Positions 53,901 through 64,000 of a stretch of DNA of 64,000 nt are shown piece after piece. A model generated the notes under the pieces. It ran no database searches. It had not been told where the DNA came from and saw nothing but the letters and a program-made list of their open reading frames with translations. Made by a program: the position numbers and the translations under genes. Origin of the DNA: Astragalus membranaceus (taxonomy: Eukaryota; Streptophyta; Magnoliopsida; Fabales; Fabaceae); assembly GCA_039519185.1 (NCBI GenBank), contig CM076850.1:92377471-92441470 (forward strand), read 5' to 3'. Position 1 is the stretch's first letter; each line of letters begins with the position of its first letter.

Positions 53901-54945
53901 CTGTTTTCTCAAATTAAAGTGTGTTGTTTTCTCAAGCTTAAGTGTGTAGTTCTCTTGAATTTAAGTGTGCTGTTTACTTAAATTTAAGTGTGTTGTTTTC
54001 TCAAAATTAAAGTGCTGTTTCTCCCCTATTCTTCAAGTTGCTGTTTTGCAATTATGGTACTGCCGTGTGCGTGTGTTGAGTGTCCTGTTGAGGTCAGTAC
54101 TTGTGTAGGTATGTGTAATGTGGCAGCTATGATGTTGTGAACAGGTGAGAATTACGAGGTAGCTGTGATGCTACAACACGTGGTATTTTTATGAAATGAT
54201 TTATAACGAGGCATGATGGTATAGTATTTATTAATTAAATACTTTGAGTTTGTGTAACTGGTGCATGAGTCATGAGTCGCATTATCATATGCATTTCTCG
54301 GTGGTATAGGCTTCGACCTCTTTGTGAATATTTTTGGTGGTATAGGCTTCGGCCTCTTGCCCGTTGTGGCTTATTTTACGAGATCGGTACCGCATGCATA
54401 TGCCCAGAGGGGTTGCATTGTTGCATGGTTCATATATACATATATAATGTGTTTTGGTGCTTCCATTGTGAGGGAGTCTGTGCCTTGTGTGGTGTTATGA
54501 TGTGTTAACCTTTTGTGTTACTGTGAGTTACCCGCTGCTTATATACTGTTATCATTTACTTATTTCTGTTAAGCTCACCCCTTCTGCTTGGAATGTTGCT
54601 CTCATGTGGCAACGCTGCAGGTGATCGTTAGCACTCGTGGAGGATCGCTAGGTGTAGTCTCCTTCTCGTTGGGTCTGTGTTAGCTCTGATGCGTAGCACC
54701 GGGGAGGGTTTTAGTTACCGCTTTCGAACTATTACTATTCTTTTTGGAGTTTTGGCTTAATGTTTATTTATTTTTGGAGATGTTAAATGAGTCTATGATT
54801 CCGCTGCTTAGAGATTAATTATTTATATGTTTGAGGATTTATTTTAAATCAATTGGAGTTTTTTTATGTGGTGAAAAATGTAGCGCCCTCGCGGTGACTC
54901 TGATAATTGCGTGTTTAATTATATTTAGAAAAAGGGGGTGTTACA

Positions 54946-55800
54946 GCCCCTGCCTCTGTTACCTTTTTTTAAAACATGTTCAAAGCTATTCCTTTTGGTT
55001 CCAAACCTCTCTCAATCCTTTCCTTAACCCTCCTCATTGATGATTGAAAATGTTTATACTCCAAATTGTGATTTTCATGAAGCAAAATGAATGATATATG
55101 ATTATGATGTCGTGACCGTTTGATTAGTTATGTATCTAGAGAGAACATAACATTGTTTAATGAACAAAAAGGATTTGGGATTCACTTACAGGATTTAATA
55201 TGCACAAAAGGATTTGGTACCACAAAAGGATTTGGTGTCCACAAAAGGATTTGGTATCCACCCTCCCCAAAGTATTTGGTATCCACATGAAGGATTTGGT
55301 ATCCTATTAATCGGATTTTGGGGTCCGAATGAAATATTAAATACCGCGAGTAGAGTTGTGGGGGGTCACGAAAGAGCTCACTGAGATTATTTTCTGACTG
55401 TTTATGTTTGGGGTATTTACAGAGAAACAGGGAAAAGCAAAGGCAAAGAAGCACGAGTAGCAGGTGTGCAAAGTTATGAAGATCCGTTATTTACTCTGCT
55501 TAGTTTCCTAGGTTTATGTTGTACTCGATATGATGACTTAGACATTTTTTAAAGTTATGTATCACTTATGTGATTTCTAATTTTGAGATGTTGAACAATA
55601 GGTGTAAATGACTATACACTTGGTGTTTATGTTATGTTATGGATCCTTTTCTGTATTTTGGCAATCAAAAAGGATTTTAAAGATGAGTGTTCATCAAATT
55701 AGATTTGTTCAATGTCTTAAAATAGAGTATTTAATCTGATGTATGCTAAATAATGAATATTCTGGTATTTCTTCCATGTTTGGAGTACTAGGGTGTTACA
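54946..55800 (+). repeat. Left LTR of the second gypsy element, second segment
   Basis: Matches 61270-62159 of the right LTR (AAAACATGTTCAAAGCTATT, the GGATTTGGTATCCAC repeats, GAGAAACAGGGAAAAG). It ends in GGGTGTTACA at 55800, followed by TAA and the primer-binding site. Confidence 0.9.
55170..55315 (+). repeat. ~18-bp minisatellite in the left LTR
   Basis: Units of AAAGGATTTGGTATCCAC with small changes, about six copies. The corresponding block in the right LTR (61485-61645) has about eight. Confidence 0.85.
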
Positions 55801-55803
55801 TAA

Positions 55804-55820
55804 TGGTATCAGAGCAGTTC
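55804..55820 (+). promoter_or_regulatory. Primer-binding site of the second gypsy element
   Basis: TGGTATCAGAGCAGTTC, complementary to initiator tRNA-Met, three bases after the LTR end. It is the same sequence as in the young gypsy copy. Confidence 0.85.
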
Positions 55821-55913
55821 GACCTAGTCAGTAATTTTGTTATGTTTCTTCTTATTATGATAAGAGACATTGAGCTTGATCAACTCAATACTTAGTGCAT
55901 TGTTTGCATAGTT

Positions 55914-58900
55914 ATGGCTGGAGGATCAAGGATCAATAAATCAGTCGATCCGCATTTCGCATGGATGCAGACTATGATGGAGATGCAACAACAGCTGATG
56001 CAGCAAATGCTTGACTTTCAACAAAATGCTCATCTTCATACACATCAAGTGCCCAAGCCACCGGTGAACCCCCGCCAAATTTATTCTGAATTTCTCAAGA
56101 TGAAACCCTCTGAGTTTAAGGGAGGGCCAGAAGTAATGGAAGCCCGGTATTGGCTAGATGATATCGAGAAAATCTTCAGCACAATGTAGATTAATGATGA
56201 AGAGAAGGTGAGATCCGCTGCACACTTGCTGAAAGGAGAGGCGAACAATTGGTGGATAAACTCACATTGCTGAATATTGCTCAGAGTCTAAGTTCTTTTG
56301 CTTGCACTAGCTATGCAGCTATGATGCAACAAGCTCACATTGCTGAATCTGATCTGAAGAGGCTGTATTCAAGTAGGAGAGAATATGGGCACAACAAAAG
56401 AAAACCAAAATCATCTAAATCTCAAATGGGTTGTAAGAGTGGTATCAACAAGGGTAAGCAGGTGCAAAAGTTTGACTTTCCAAAGTCCAATGCATGTTCC
56501 AGATGTGAAAAGTTCCATAAGGGCGAATGTCACTTCAAGACCAATCTTTGTTTCTATTGCAATAAGGAGGGGAATTACATCAATGATTGCCCAGAAAAGA
56601 AGAAGAATGAATCCGTACACACCACTCCAACCCATGCAAGGGTTTACACCTTAAGATGCACATAAGGCTAAGACTTCAGATAATCTGCCGAGGAGTATGG
56701 GATCTCTCTTTTATAAACCTCTCAGTATTTTATATGATTTGGGTGCCACCATTGTTTTATATCACAAGTGTGTGTTGATCGGTTGGGTCTAGCTTTTACT
56801 CCGCTACCCCACCCGATTACTATTTTAACTGCTGCTGAGGGTAGTGCTCAAACCCAAGCTCTGTGTGAAAATTTCCTGCTCGCTATAGGAGACAGAAATT
56901 TTGTAGTAGATTTCATATGTTTGCCTATGAGGGGTATGAATGTCGTATTGGGTATGAGTTGGATGTCTGCTAATCACGTTACGATAGATGGCTTCAACCG
57001 CACGATCGGTTCTGCTCCTGAATCGGTAGAATTACCAAAGACTTCCTCTGAAGCTGTTATTTCATTCACCTCCGCCAATCAGTTCTTGTTCCAAGGAGCT
57101 GAAGCTTATGTTATGATGCTGTCATCGGCTACTGAAGCAGATTTAGACTTAACCTTTGTTCAAGTAGTTAATCAATTTCTTGATGTTTTTCCGGATGAAG
57201 TGACTTCTTTACCTCCGGATCGCGAGGTAAAATTCTCAGTAGAATGGGTTCTGGGCATAGGACCAATTGTCATTGCTCCTTACCGAATGTCTTATTTAGA
57301 GTTAAGAGAGCTTAAAACCCAACTTGAAGAATTGATCTCTAAGCAGTTTATCAGACTGAGTGCTTCACCATGTGGTGCTCCGGTGCTATTGGTTAAAAAG
57401 AAAGATGGGAGCACGAGGTTGTGTATTGATTACCGACAGATGAATAAAGTGACTGTCAAGAACAAGTACCCGTTGCCAAGAATTGACAATTTGCTAGATC
57501 AACTCCGAGGAGACACAATATTTTCCAAAATCAATTTGAGGTCGAGTTATCTTCAGATTAAAGTTAGGGCTTTAGATATTCCGAAGACAACTTTCCGTAC
57601 AAGATATGGACACTACAAGTTTGTGGTGATGCCCTTCGGACTAACTAATGCTCCAGCGGCATTCATGGATTAATTGAACCGAGTCTTTCGTCCCTACCGG
57701 GATCAGTTTGTAGTGGTATTCATTGATGATATCTTGGTGTACTCTAAGACCATTGAAGAGCATGTGCAACATCTCCGAATTGTTCTTAATGTACTCCGGG
57801 AGAAGAAGTTGTATGTTAAACCAACCAAGTGTGACTTATGGATGTCGGAAGTGAATTCCTCGGGCATGTTATATCTCAGTCAGGAGTTGCAGTGGATTCC
57901 AGCAATGTTGAAGAAGTGACAAATTGGGAACGACCGTCTACGGTCACAGGAGTTAGGAGTTTCTTGGGATTAACAGGGTATTACTGGAGATTTATCCAAG
58001 GATTCTCCCAGTTGGTTCTTCCACTCACTCGCTTAACTCGTAAGGGCCAAACGTTTGTATGGGATGCCGATTGTGAAGAATATTTTTTAGAGTTGAAAGC
58101 TCGTTTGACTTCTGCACCGATCCTAATTCTTCCAGATCCGTCCCTGGGATTTCAAATATACAGTGATGCCTCTGGCAAGGGTTTAGGATGTGTCCTTATG
58201 CAGAATCAGCAGGTTGTAGCCTATGCCTCTAGACAATTGAAGACTCACGAGGAAAACTACCCTACTCGTGATTTGGAGTTAGCAGCGATTGTGCATGCAC
58301 TGAAGATTTGAAGATATTACGTCTACGGTTCTCGTTTCGAAGTATTCAGTGACAGCAAGAGTTTGAAGTATTTGTTTGATTAGAAGGAGTTGAATAACAG
58401 ATAGAAGAGATGGGTGGAATTTCTTAAAGACTACGAGTTTGAATTGAAGTACCGTCCGGGGAAAGCAAACATCGTAGCAGATGCACTAAGCTGAAAATCT
58501 CTTCACACCCCTGAGTTGATGATGCATGAAATGGCTCTCTTGGAGTCTTTTAGGGATCTCAATTTGAAAGTGAGACCTAGAAGGGACCCTTTGGTGCTGA
58601 GTCATATTCAAACTTCTAGTTCGTTAAGGAAGTTAATTCAGTCAGCTCAGGAGATAGATGTGGAGCTTCAGGCTCAAAGAGGGTTGTCGGGGTTCACTGA
58701 GGATAGTGACGGTGTAATTTGCTTCAACGGAAGAATTTGTGTGCCCAATGATGAAGACACTAAGAAGCAAGTGTTAGAAGAAGCCCATAAGATTCAGTAT
58801 TCTATACATCCTGGGTCTACCAAGATGTATCGGGATTTGAAGCAATTGTATTGGTGGCCAGGAATGAAAACGAAATCGCAGAATTTGTGTCTCGATGCTT

Positions 58901-60031
58901 AACTTATCCTAGGGTTAAGATAGAACACCAAAAGTTGACAGGCCAGTTGTAGTCGTTGAATATACCTGAATGGAAGTGGGAAAGTATTTCTATGGATTTT
59001 GTAATGGGACTAGCACGGTCCCAAGCCGGTAATGATTCTATATGGATGGTAGTAGATCGTTTGACCAAGTCGGCTCATTTCATTCCGGTAGGTTTTAACA
59101 GCAAGATTTCGAAGTTAGAAAATGAGTATCTCAAGAATATAGTTAAGCTTCATGGGATCCCAACTAGTATCATCTCTGATCGCGATCCAAAGTTCACTTA
59201 CCGATTTTAGAGAGCATTGAACATGGCACTGGGAACTAAGGTTTATGCTAGCACCGCTTATCACCCACAGACGGACGGTCAAACGGAGAGAACAATTCAG
59301 GCCCTGGAGGACATGCTTTGGGCTTTTGTGCTTGATAGTGGAGGTAAATGGGAGGATCATCTTCCCTTAGTGGAGTTCGCCTACAATAACAGTTATCATT
59401 CTAGTATTGGAATGGCTCCGTATGAGGCACTCTATGGTAGAAAGTGTGGGACTCCATTGTGTTGGTGGGATGTTGGCGAGCAACACTTGTTAGGACCTGA
59501 TTTGGTTAGGGAGACTACTGAGAAGATACGTCGATCAAAGAAAGAATGAAGATTGCTCAAAGTCGACAAAGGAGTTATGCCGACAAAAGGAGAAAACCTT
59601 GGGAGTTTGATGAGGGTGACCATGTGTTTCTCAGAGTTTCACCTACTATTGGTACCAGTAGAGAATTGTGAGCTAAGAAACTCAGCCCTCGATATATTAG
59701 ATCTTTTCAAATTATCGAGAGAATTGGGTCAGTAGCATACCGTATTGCCTTACCGCCAGCCTTATCAAACTTGCACGTTGTATTCCATGTATCTTAGATA
59801 AAGAAGTACATCTCCGATCCTAGTCAGCTGTTGAGTTCCGAGACAGTTGATCTTCGATAAGACCTTTCATACCAACCGTATCCCAGCCAGATTATTGAAT
59901 GTGGGGAGAAGACACTCTGAACGAGAACTATTCCAATTGTCAAAGTGATTTGGGATGGATTCTCACCTGAGGAAGAAACTTGGGAGTTGGAGGACGACAT
60001 GCGGACTCGCTATCCGTACATTTTCTCTTGA
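55914..60031 (+). pseudogene. Gypsy gag-pol of the second element, heavily mutated
   Basis: Gag starts at 55914 (MAGGSRINKSVDPHFAWMQ). KMKPSEFKGGPEVMEARYWL and an in-frame TAG at 56187 follow. A deletion and shift occur near 56250. A partly degraded zinc knuckle is CFYCNKEGNYINDC (Tyr in place of the usual His-containing spacing). The protease motif is LGAT instead of D-S/T-G-A. RT starts in the frame at 56768, with a stop at 57671-57673 just before the catalytic FIDD (57719-57730). RNase H has YSDASGKGLGCVLM and stops at 58309, 58381, 58402 and 58492. Integrase keeps HPGSTKMYRDLKQLYWWPG, MDF, SDRD and TDGQTER, but stops and shifts surround them. No active product is possible. It belongs to the same broad chromovirus-like group as the young copy. 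Confidence 0.88.
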
Positions 60032-60081
60032 GGTAAGACTTGATAAATTTTGAGGACAAATTTTTTCAAATTGGGATGTAT

Positions 60082-62159
60082 TGTAACATCCCCAAATTTG
60101 CTAAGTTCTTGTTTGAGTGATTAGTGGTGATTTGAACAAATCATTACAAATCAATTGGTTTGATAATTGTTTGAATTAATAATTGATGATATGAATTTTT
60201 TTGTGAATGACTAAGTGAATGAATTGTGTAGTTTTTGGCTTGTTAAACTAAATGAACTACTTGAATGTCATTGTGTGTTGGTTAATTAATCCATTAGGGT
60301 AGTGTATGAGTAAAAGCCAAGGTGTGAATAGCCTTAGTAAGGGCAAGATAGGAATTTCCAATTTTATTTCCCAAACCCCCAAGCTAAAACAAAAAGACAT
60401 CACACTCTCATTTTTCTACCTTCACTCAAATTGAGGAAAAACACAACATTGAAAGAAATAGAGGGAGAGGGTCGCGAGAATGCGAGAGGAAATGAGGGAG
60501 AAAAACATGAAAGCTTCAACCAGCCAGCTTTGATTGAAATTTTATCTTGATTCTTCTTCCCTTTTTTTATTCTCATCACCATAACTGAAACCACACCACA
60601 AAGAGCTAGCTAGTTCATCTCCTCCATCTCTTTCTTCAAGCTTTGCACAAGTGTTAGCTAGTGGAGTTGGGTTGAGCTGAAATTTTTGATGCATCTTAGT
60701 TTGGAAGGATCCTAGAGGGTTAGCATCAGCCACATTGTAGATTGAAGAAGGTTTGGAGCTTAATCTTTGAGTTTGGGGGTACTTGGGAGCTTAGAGCTTG
60801 ACTCGATTTTCTTTCATCTTTCGCTTTCCTTCGTGTCGATTCCGGCATTGAGGTGAGTTCTTACCCGTTCTAGGCTTTTACTTACGAAATTGGTGTTGCA
60901 TGTGACTGTTTTTGTGTGATATGCGATTTTTGAAAACTGGGTTTTGTTTTTAAAGCCGTCAAATAGAGCTCAGTGACAAACTTCGATATGAAATGCTATA
61001 ACTTGTATCGCTTGTATGATTGAGTGCATAAATTGGTTGATTGATGATGCTTTGAGTCTGATATGAACTGTGGTTAAGTTAGGAATTGAGCGGAACGAGT
61101 AACAAAATCGAACAGAATTGGGAATTTCACGAAAACGAACAATTTTTCAAAGCAGATAAGAGGTCCCGGTCTGTGCACCCCCAGGCCCGGACCGTGCACC
61201 TCCCTCTGTTACTCACGTTGCAAATTTTTTTGCAGTAAACCCGGACCATGTGCCTATGAGCCCCGACCGGGCCCCTGCCTCTGTTACGTTGTTTAAAACA
61301 TGTTCAAAGCTATTCCTTTTGGTTCCAAACCTCTCCCAGTCCTTTCCTTAACCCTCCTCATTGATGACTGAAATGTTTAAACTCCGAATTGTGATTTTCA
61401 TGAAGCGAAATGAATGATTATGATGTCGTGACCGTTTGATTAGTTATGTATCGAGAGAGAACATAACATTGTTTAATGGACAAAAAGGATTTGGTATCCA
61501 CTAACAGGATTTGATATCCACAAAAGGATTTGGTATCCACAAAAGGATTTCGTATCCACAAAAGGACTTGGTGTCCACCAAAGGATTTGGTATCCACCCT
61601 CCCCAAAGGATTTGGTATCCACATGAAGGATTTGGTATCCTATTAATCGGATTTTGGGGTCCGAATGAAATATTAAATAAAACACCGCGAGTAGAGTTGT
61701 AAATGGTCACAAAAGAGATCACTGAAATTATTATCTCACTGTTTATGTTTGTGGTGTTTACAGAGAAACAGGGAAAAGTAAAGCAAAGAACCACGAGTAG
61801 TAGCTGTGCAAAGTTATGGAGACTTGAGGGATCTTGGAGATCCATTATTTACTCTGCTTAGTTTCCTAGGTTTATGTTGTACTCGATATGATGACTTAGA
61901 CATTGTTTAAAGTTATCTATCGCTTCCGTTATTTCTAATTTTGAGATATTGAACAATAGGTGTAAATGACTATACACTTGATGTTTATGTTATGTTATGG
62001 ATCCTTTTGTGTATTTTTGGCAATCAAAAAGGATTTTAAAGATGAGTGTTCATTAAATTAGATTTGTTCAATGTCTTAAAATAGAATATTTACTCCGATG
62101 TATGCTAAATAATGAATATTCCGGTATTTCTTCCATGGTCGAAATACTAGGGTGTTACA
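60082..62159 (+). repeat. Right LTR of the second gypsy element
   Basis: TGTAACATCCCCAAATTTGC to CTAGGGTGTTACA, 2078 bp. It follows CAAATTGGGATGTAT, a degenerate polypurine region. It provides the full-length reference showing that the left LTR lost about 250 bases and gained the solo LTR. Confidence 0.9.
61485..61645 (+). repeat. ~18-bp minisatellite in the right LTR
   Basis: Units of AAAGGATTTGGTATCCAC, about eight copies with variants such as TTCGTATCCAC and CTTGGTGTCCAC. On the minus strand they give a spurious GYQILxVDTKSF repeat protein. Confidence 0.85.
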
Positions 62160-62590
62160 TTTTTATACAAAAGCTTTGACACATATTTATAAGCCATTGC
62201 TGAAGAAATGTAGTCTTTTGAAATGCTTCCCTCATTTAGAAATCAAAACTACCAACCTAAAGAAATATGTAAACCATATTAATATTGTCTTTAACTACAT
62301 GGATGTGTAACCGCCAACAATGCATAAATCAATATATAAAGAGCATTGATTCACTTTCATCAAATAATAGGAATTGAAATGAAATCAGTTTACCAATTTC
62401 TTTCTTGGAGTTAAACGTTAGAAACAAAATGAAAGAACCATGCCAAATAACTGCAATTAAAAGTAAAAAAATAATGTCTAATTAGTGTTTATTTTGATCA
62501 ATATCTAATTAGTGTTTTTTTACAACAATGTCTGATTAGTGTTGAAAAGTTTTTGTTGGAGAAGATATAAATGTAAATAAATATTTAATT
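62160..62590. other. AT-rich non-coding stretch
   Basis: The first bases (TTTTT) may be the 5-bp target copy of the second gypsy element, but the left side is lost. There is no gene. Confidence 0.45.
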
Positions 62591-62591
62591 T

Positions 62592-64000
62592 ATTTTAAAC
62601 TTTTTTTTTATAAGCAATTGATATATTAAGAATGGGCACTAGGTGTGCTCCAAACCGCAATTACATATTGTTAATACAAAGGAGGGCGTTATGCCACCAA
62701 GCTACGGTCGAATAACTCAATTGACTACCTATCCCATAAATAAACCATTGCCAAGAGGAACATTTAATATGTAACATAATAGAATCCACACTCGGTTCCT
62801 CCCCTTTGAACAATAAATTATTTCTTGCGAGCCAAATACTCCAACAAGAAGCAAGCCAAATGATATATCTTGATTTTGGAACTTGCTTCCCGGTAAAAAA
62901 CGAACCAAAAGAATTAAAATGATCTCCAATGCTATTGCCCGGAACAATATGAAAGCCAAGCCAAACACCCACCTTATGCCACACACGTTTTTCCAAATCA
63001 CAGGAACAAAACAAATGCAATAAACTCTCTTGATGTTGTCTGCAGAAAGCACAAACAAACTCCTCTTCCGATTGGATTAAATGACGATTAAGCAATAATT
63101 CTCGCGTCGGAAGCGCATTAGAAAAAATACTCCACCCAAAAATATTAATCTTCGAAGGAACTCGAGTATTCCAAACCGCAGAGAGGATAACATTAACCGA
63201 ATCTGGTACAACAGAATCGGGTACGACAGCTGTTGAAATCTCCGTCGCTACTGGAACAACAGAATCAGGTACAGCAGGATCTGATATAGCAACAGAAACA
63301 GTTGTAACAGATCCTGTCACAGCGATAGTTCCAACATTCTCGACAGCAGCATCTGCCGCAGCTCGAAGAACCTGACCAGCATTAACGGTAACTGAATTGC
63401 AACTCTGCAGCAGATGGTTATAGCAAGATTTAACCGAATATTTTTTAGACGATTCAAAAAGCCACTTCCAGCTAGCCACCGAATCACGAATCGGATCAAT
63501 ATCATGCAGAATATCCAATAACATATTCAGCTCCTCCCTCTCATCTTGCAAATTTCATAAGATATTCAGAAGAACCCACTGCCACACATCTCCATTCCAA
63601 ACACTCGCTGCTGCCACCAAAATATTTTGGGCACTGCAACCTGTAAATAAACGAGGAAAAACATAGCACAAAGGTTGCACGCCAATCCAATGATGCTTCC
63701 AAAAAAGAACATCCTCTCCATTCCCCAAACCCCTTCTAACACAATCCTTGAACCATCCTATCTTGAGCACATCATCCCCTATACCAATGAGATCACGCCA
63801 CCATAAAGAATCACTCCTTGTTCCCCTCATCATGTCATTAGACAAAAAAGAAGACAAACTACCATGTCTATAATTCAAAATTCCTCTCCAAGAAGCATTA
63901 CAATCCACCAAAAACCGCCATTTTCACTTGGATAAAAGAGATATATTGAAAAGTTCTAAATTCTTTATACCAAGACCACCTTCCTTTTTAGGCCAACAAA
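62592..64000 (-). mobile_element. Second LINE, 3' part, running off the right edge
   Basis: The plus-strand T-run at 62601-62609 suggests the A-rich 3' end. Minus-strand coding sequence of an L1-type ORF2 tail continues past 64000, so the element is incomplete in this window. Confidence 0.75.
62661..64000 (-). pseudogene. LINE ORF2 C-terminal region (post-RT and zinc-binding domain) with an unusual low-complexity insert
   Basis: From the right edge, CWPKKEGGLGIKNLELFNIS is the end of the RT region (EGGLGxxxL). A stop then precedes KWRFLVDCNASWRGILNYRH. The conserved LWWRDL and GNGEDVLFWKHHWIG follow. An in-frame TGA at 63557-63555 interrupts, then SWKWLFESSKKYSVKSCYNH. Next comes a ~70-residue Ala/Val/Pro/Ser-rich insert (about 63395-63190) with PDSVVP repeats. 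The normal VWNTRVPSKINIFGWSIFSN and the zf-RVT domain (CAFCRQHQESLLHLFCSCDL) follow, ending near 62661. The insert is not a normal part of the family. Confidence 0.8.

Larger units (their letters stand above)
50948..54945 (+). mobile_element. Solo LTR of another gypsy family, holding a 1.7-kb foldback element
   Basis: It runs from TGTAACACCCCGAAAATAAT to AAAGGGGGTGTTACA, with a 5-bp target duplication GCCCC at 50943-50947 and 54946-54950. No coding sequence or second LTR is present, so it is a solo LTR left by LTR-LTR recombination. Without the foldback it is about 2.3 kb. It has a GCTGTTTTTGCTG-type minisatellite, GGTATAGGCTTCGGCCTCTT repeats (54302, 54340) and CTCTGATGCGTAGCACCGGG near 54688, which parallels a motif of the young gypsy LTR. 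Confidence 0.88.
49917..62159 (+). mobile_element. Degenerate Ty3/gypsy retrotransposon with nested insertions
   Basis: The right LTR is 60082-62159 (TGTAACATCCCC...GGTGTTACA). The left LTR is 49917-55800, lacking its first ~250 bases and split by a solo LTR at 50948-54945. The primer-binding site TGGTATCAGAGCAGTTC follows at 55804. Internal gag-pol is on the plus strand, full of stops. The element is much older than the gypsy copy at 29183-38837. Confidence 0.88.

Noticed and set aside
55170..55315. Possible CRISPR-like direct repeats
   Set aside because: The units are contiguous tandem repeats without unique spacers, inside a plant LTR.
61418..61845. Repeat protein-like minus-strand frames (GYQIL/VDTKSF)
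   Set aside because: They are translations of the 18-bp LTR minisatellite, also present in the left LTR at 55182-55454.

Overview
The window looks like nuclear DNA of a flowering plant. A eudicot is likely, and a legume is my best guess from the style of the repeats and the one small cysteine-containing secreted peptide; nothing in the sequence proves the genus. It is almost entirely transposable elements. I find one plausible host gene (a secreted peptide on the minus strand at 2057-2347) and no rRNA, tRNA or CRISPR.

Layout: 1-2450 holds a 5'-truncated LINE tail and the peptide gene. 2455-11441 is a decayed autonomous CACTA element (CACTA-1) with TNP2-type transposase, a second Spm-type transposase gene and a Ulp1-like protease. 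11442-13931 holds a LINE ORF1 fragment, a foldback element with a 9-bp target duplication, and an array of ~130-bp repeats. 13932-18442 is a truncated CACTA (CACTA-2, minus strand), abutting a TRIM-like miniature LTR element. 20658-22748 is a decayed Ty1/copia element cut off by a CACTA end fragment.

The most interesting part is 23427-44235. A second copy of the same repeat-array/TRIM locus has been split by an outer CACTA (24024-43639, TSD TAT). This is split by an inner CACTA (28410-43593, TSD TTT), which is split again by a young Ty3/gypsy element (29183-38837, TSD GCCCC-type 5-bp GCCGC). Neither CACTA shows transposase. Instead each carries exon-intron fragments of several host genes, all on the plus strand: the outer has a cysteine-rich receptor kinase, an IQD calmodulin-binding protein and a MAP65 microtubule bundler; the inner has an RUS/DUF647 protein, an AGO10-like Argonaute and a KEA4/5/6-like potassium antiporter, plus a retroelement RNase H. 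They are two nested Pack-CACTA (gene-capturing) elements.

44236-64000 contains a hAT remnant, a minus-strand LINE (46092-49915) hit by a foldback element, a degenerate Ty3/gypsy element (49917-62159) whose left LTR is split by a solo LTR that itself holds a 1.7-kb foldback element, and a second minus-strand LINE running off the right edge. Nearly all TE coding regions have stops or frameshifts; only the young gypsy element keeps a long open pol frame.
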